Source of the DNA: an uncultured Porphyromonadaceae bacterium
GTDB lineage: Bacteria > Bacteroidota > Bacteroidia > Bacteroidales > Muribaculaceae
Direction of reading: 5' to 3'
Length of the DNA stretch: 8,514 nt
Assembly: GCA_947178685.1 (NCBI GenBank)
Contig: CAMWZE010000050.1
Location: 1 to 8,514 of the forward strand
Shown here: positions 6,613 through 8,514 of the stretch, one piece after another
Layout: every line of letters begins with the position of its first letter
Position numbering within the stretch: the stretch's first letter is position 1
The notes under the pieces: generated by a model
What the model was told of the DNA's origin: nothing
The model's input: only the letters and a program-made list of their open reading frames with translations
Databases searched by the model: none
Translations under genes and position numbers: made by a program

Positions 6613-6927
6613 ATGGTACATACAAAATTCTGTGACTCCCGCACCTGCGGTAAAGTCAACGGGGAGAAACCGGTGTTTACTCCCGACAAGAAAAGGATGA
6701 AGGCTTATGCCGATGACTTTCTGACCCCGGCAAACGTAGGGGCGAGAAAAGGGATCTTCGTTCCGCGTGAACTGGTAAACAAACTCGGGAAATTGGTTTC
6801 CATGTTCGACGTAGAGGGTCTGACCATTGGAGCATACGTCACGAATATCCTCATAAGCCATCTGGCAGACAACCGGGATGCGATAAACGAACTGTCGGCC
6901 GAGGGTGAAAAGAAAGTCGCACTTTGA
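6613..6927 (+). CDS. traC: TraC-position small DUF3408-like protein
   Basis: Encodes 104 residues, distantly similar to the preceding protein: a beta-like ARKGIFVPRELVNKLGKLV (44-62), then LTIGAYVTNILISHLADNRDAINEL (70-94). This aligns with the basic strand and YIDNVL...HF helix of DUF3408 proteins. The two genes therefore look like an old tandem duplication of a ribbon-helix-helix-like module, with the second lacking the long disordered N-terminus. C7 and C12 near the N-terminus could form a redox pair or be incidental. The start is six bases after the traB stop. No Shine-Dalgarno is clear. It ends nine bases before traD. Role unknown; soluble and cytoplasmic by composition. Confidence 0.72.
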   Translation: MVHTKFCDSRTCGKVNGEKPVFTPDKKRMKAYADDFLTPANVGARKGIFVPRELVNKLGKLVSMFDVEGLTIGAYVTNILISHLADNRDAINELSAEGEKKVAL

Positions 6928-6936
6928 TATATCCAT

Positions 6937-7683
6937 ATGACAGGCATATCATTATTCCTGCTGGGTATTATCGCCATAAGCAACTTTGGTCTGCTTACCA
7001 TCCTGATATTGGACAGAAACGGTCAGAATGGAAAGGAACAACCCCCTCCTGCCAGCAAAGAGCCACCTCCGCCTGTAGATCCTATAATTTCAGAAACTTC
7101 CATAGGGAAAAGTACATTCAACATAGAGGACTATGAGGAGAGAATGAAGAAAGCAGAGGAAAAGGTTCAAAAAATGACAGCCATGATTGACCGACTTGAA
7201 GGTGATGTCAGACTGAGAGACGTAGAGTTTACAAATCCGGAAGATACTCCTACCAAGACAGAAACTGAAGAGGAGTTTGTTCCGAGAAAATTCTCAAGGA
7301 TGACCCCCGAAGAAGAGTCCGCCGCATTTGAGGATGTCAGGATTGACGATGTGGAACCGGATATGGTCTCAGCTCCCTCCGCTTACGGAATATCGATGGA
7401 GGAACTTGAGTCATCCGTGAATACCGCAATGAATCCCAACGCCTCAGTTGAAGAAAAGGTCAGGGCCGGAAGAATCCTCAATAGTTTTGCCGATACTAAT
7501 TTTATGGATCGACTGACTACGGTCGAGGAAGTTCAGAAAGGAGTTCTGGAGTGTATCAGGGCTGAATACCGTAAAGAGATGGTAGGTGATAATAAAATCC
7601 GAAGGCAACCCCGGAAGTCAAAACCTCCTGTTATTCCTGACAACATCAATGATTTCAATCCCGCCGACCTTCTGAAAGGATAA
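6937..7683 (+). CDS. traD: TraD, membrane-anchored conjugal transfer protein
   Basis: Encodes 248 residues. An N-terminal hydrophobic helix (about 3-25, LFLLGIIAISNFGLLTILIL) is followed by a proline-rich stretch (PPPASKEPPPP, 36-46). A charged helical segment that may form a coiled coil comes next (about 63-92). An acidic, probably disordered middle (93-145) carries many E and D residues. A helical region (152-215) precedes a basic RRQPRKSKPP segment (222-231) and the terminal FNPADLLKG. The protein is predicted to sit in the inner membrane by one helix with most of its mass on one side. Family and order match TraD of CTnDOT-like operons; it is unrelated to the F-plasmid coupling protein of the same name. 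No catalytic motif is visible. The 128-base gap that follows is the only large break in the tra run. Confidence 0.75.
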   Translation: MTGISLFLLGIIAISNFGLLTILILDRNGQNGKEQPPPASKEPPPPVDPIISETSIGKSTFNIEDYEERMKKAEEKVQKMTAMIDRLEGDVRLRDVEFTNPEDTPTKTETEEEFVPRKFSRMTPEEESAAFEDVRIDDVEPDMVSAPSAYGISMEELESSVNTAMNPNASVEEKVRAGRILNSFADTNFMDRLTTVEEVQKGVLECIRAEYRKEMVGDNKIRRQPRKSKPPVIPDNINDFNPADLLKG

Positions 7684-7811
7684 CCGGCAACCACTAATCC
7701 ACGTCTGCAAAGACAAAAAATCCAACCCCTAAATTTTTAACCCGAAGTGTGGGCTGCTCCCTGCCGGAGCGGTAAGGGATGGCTCATGCTTCAAAAAAAC
7801 GAAACAAAGAC
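7684..7811 (+). promoter_or_regulatory. traD-traE gap with GC-rich hairpin
   Basis: An AT-rich part (about 7716-7740) is followed by a hairpin with GCTCC (7756-7760), loop CTGCC and GGAGC (7766-7770). A C-G pair and a T-G wobble at the base extend it to 7754-7772. There is no U-tract after it, so it is not a clear terminator. It lies seven bases before an in-frame ATG at 7779 and 40 before the preferred traE start at 7812. It may stabilise or tune the transcript of the membrane-component genes, or mark a second leader. The hairpin is seen; its function is inference. Confidence 0.4.
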
Positions 7812-8153
7812 ATGAAGAAAACTATCAAGATTCTCAAGAACAAGTTCGCAATCTCAAAATGCCGCCTCATGGTGGCACTCATCGCCGGAATCCTCGGCAT
7901 CGTCAAAGCCTCAGCCGCCGGCAACGGTATGGCGGGGATCAACGAGGCGACATCAATGGTCACCAGCTACTTCGACCCCGGTACCAAACTGGTGTACGCC
8001 ATCGGCGCAGTCGTGGGTCTCATCGGCGGTATCAAGGTCTATTCCAAGTGGTCGAGCGGAGACCCGGACACCAGCAAGACGGCCGCCTCATGGTTCGGTG
8101 CCTGCATCTTCCTCATCGTGGCAGCCACAATCCTCCGTTCATTCTTCCTCTGA
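7812..8153 (+). CDS. traE: TraE, DUF4134 membrane protein of the mating channel
   Basis: Encodes 113 residues from 7812. A basic N-terminus (MKKTIKILKNKF) and hydrophobic stretch (about 18-31) end in ASAAGNG, a probable signal peptide cleaved near residue 36. The conserved DUF4134 block follows: GINEATSMVTSYFDPGTKLVYAIGAVVGLIGGIKVYSKW (42-80), the SSGDPDTSKTAASWFGACIF segment (81-100), and a last membrane helix to ILRSFFL. Two transmembrane helices remain after cleavage, the size and layout of VirB2-like channel or pilus subunits, a comparison that is inference. An upstream in-frame ATG at 7779 would add 11 residues; 7812 is preferred because it gives the standard signal-peptide start. traF follows 12 bases later. 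The family match is very clear. Confidence 0.94.
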   Translation: MKKTIKILKNKFAISKCRLMVALIAGILGIVKASAAGNGMAGINEATSMVTSYFDPGTKLVYAIGAVVGLIGGIKVYSKWSSGDPDTSKTAASWFGACIFLIVAATILRSFFL

Positions 8154-8165
8154 TAAAGTGAGCCA

Positions 8166-8486
8166 ATGGCCGAGTATGCTATCAACAAAGGCATAGGGAG
8201 GTCGGTGGAATACAAGGGCCTGAAGGCGCAGTACCTCTTCATCTTCGCCGGTGGACTATTGGCGATGTTCGTGGTCTTCGTCATCATGTATATCGTCGGC
8301 ATATCCCAATGGATCTGCATCGGCTTCGGGGTAACAGCGACCTCAGTCCTTGTATGGCTCACCTTTCACCTCAATGCCAAATACGGGCAGTACGGTCTGA
8401 TGAAACACGCCGCTGTGAAATACCATCCGCGCTACATCATCAACCGTCTTCGCCTCAAACGACTAATCAGAGCAAAAAGAAAATGA
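8166..8486 (+). CDS. traF: TraF, DUF4133 inner-membrane transfer protein
   Basis: Encodes 106 residues of the DUF4133 family. The N-terminus carries the family signature INKGIGRSVEYKGLKAQYLF (6-25). Two transmembrane helices follow (about 23-45 and 47-68), then the conserved KYGQYGLMKHAAVKYHPRYI (72-91) and a strongly basic tail (RLRLKRLIRAKRK) predicted to face the cytoplasm. Size and topology resemble VirB3-type proteins, which sit beside the VirB4 ATPase; the position directly before the VirB4-like traG supports that comparison. Its stop overlaps the traG start in an ATGA arrangement, so the two are almost certainly translationally coupled. Confidence 0.94.
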   Translation: MAEYAINKGIGRSVEYKGLKAQYLFIFAGGLLAMFVVFVIMYIVGISQWICIGFGVTATSVLVWLTFHLNAKYGQYGLMKHAAVKYHPRYIINRLRLKRLIRAKRK

Positions 8487-8514
8487 GAAATACACTTAAA
8501 GCCACTACACTGGA
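8483..8514 (+). CDS. traG: TraG, conjugation ATPase (VirB4-like), 5' fragment only
   Basis: Starts with an ATG overlapping the traF stop by four bases (ATGA). Only ten complete codons are present (MRNTLKATTL) before the window ends. That opening and the position after traF match TraG of CTnDOT-like elements, a large VirB4-type ATPase that powers assembly of the mating channel. No ATPase motif can be seen in the window, so the call depends on the N-terminal match and gene order. It is cut off by the window edge, not broken. Confidence 0.8.
   Translation, partial: MRNTLKATTL

Overview
This window reads as the mobilization and early transfer region of a CTnDOT-like integrative conjugative element (conjugative transposon) of Bacteroidales. 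The basis is the gene set and its order: an RteC-type regulator, then mobC-mobB-mobA on the minus strand, then a divergent plus-strand run of traA (ParA-like), two DUF3408-type genes (traB, traC), traD, traE (DUF4134), traF (DUF4133) and the first codons of traG. That combination is characteristic of Bacteroides, Parabacteroides, Prevotella and Muribaculaceae elements. No integrase, rteA/rteB, excision gene, resistance gene or other cargo lies in the window, so it is an internal piece of the element and the exact genus cannot be fixed from it.

Layout. Positions 1-94 hold a perfect AT-rich palindrome just upstream of rteC (95-685, +). A strong hairpin at 732-766 separates rteC from the convergent mob operon, probably ending transcription from both sides. 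The mob operon (4486 to 770, -) encodes MobA (DNA-binding accessory protein), MobB (relaxase with a histidine triad) and MobC (membrane-anchored coupling ATPase). mobA and mobB overlap by 22 bases.

The 896-base gap between mobA and traA (4487-5382) has no convincing gene but is densely structured. It holds a cluster of inverted repeats next to mobA, which is the best oriT candidate. Next come a long stem-loop at 4777-4837 and an in-phase 8-bp degenerate tandem array at about 4994-5257. Three consecutive hairpins at 5259-5347 then sit just before traA. The 8-bp array beside a ParA-like gene is the least explained element in the window.

The tra operon (5383 to beyond 8514, +) is tightly packed, apart from a 128-base gap with a GC-rich hairpin between traD and traE. 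In the working model, MobA and MobB nick oriT and pilot the strand, and MobC hands the complex to the mating channel. TraE, TraF and TraG are early parts of that channel. TraA-D are cytoplasmic or membrane-associated accessory proteins of uncertain role, and RteC belongs to the regulatory branch. The functions are family knowledge; the roles given to the non-coding structures are inference.
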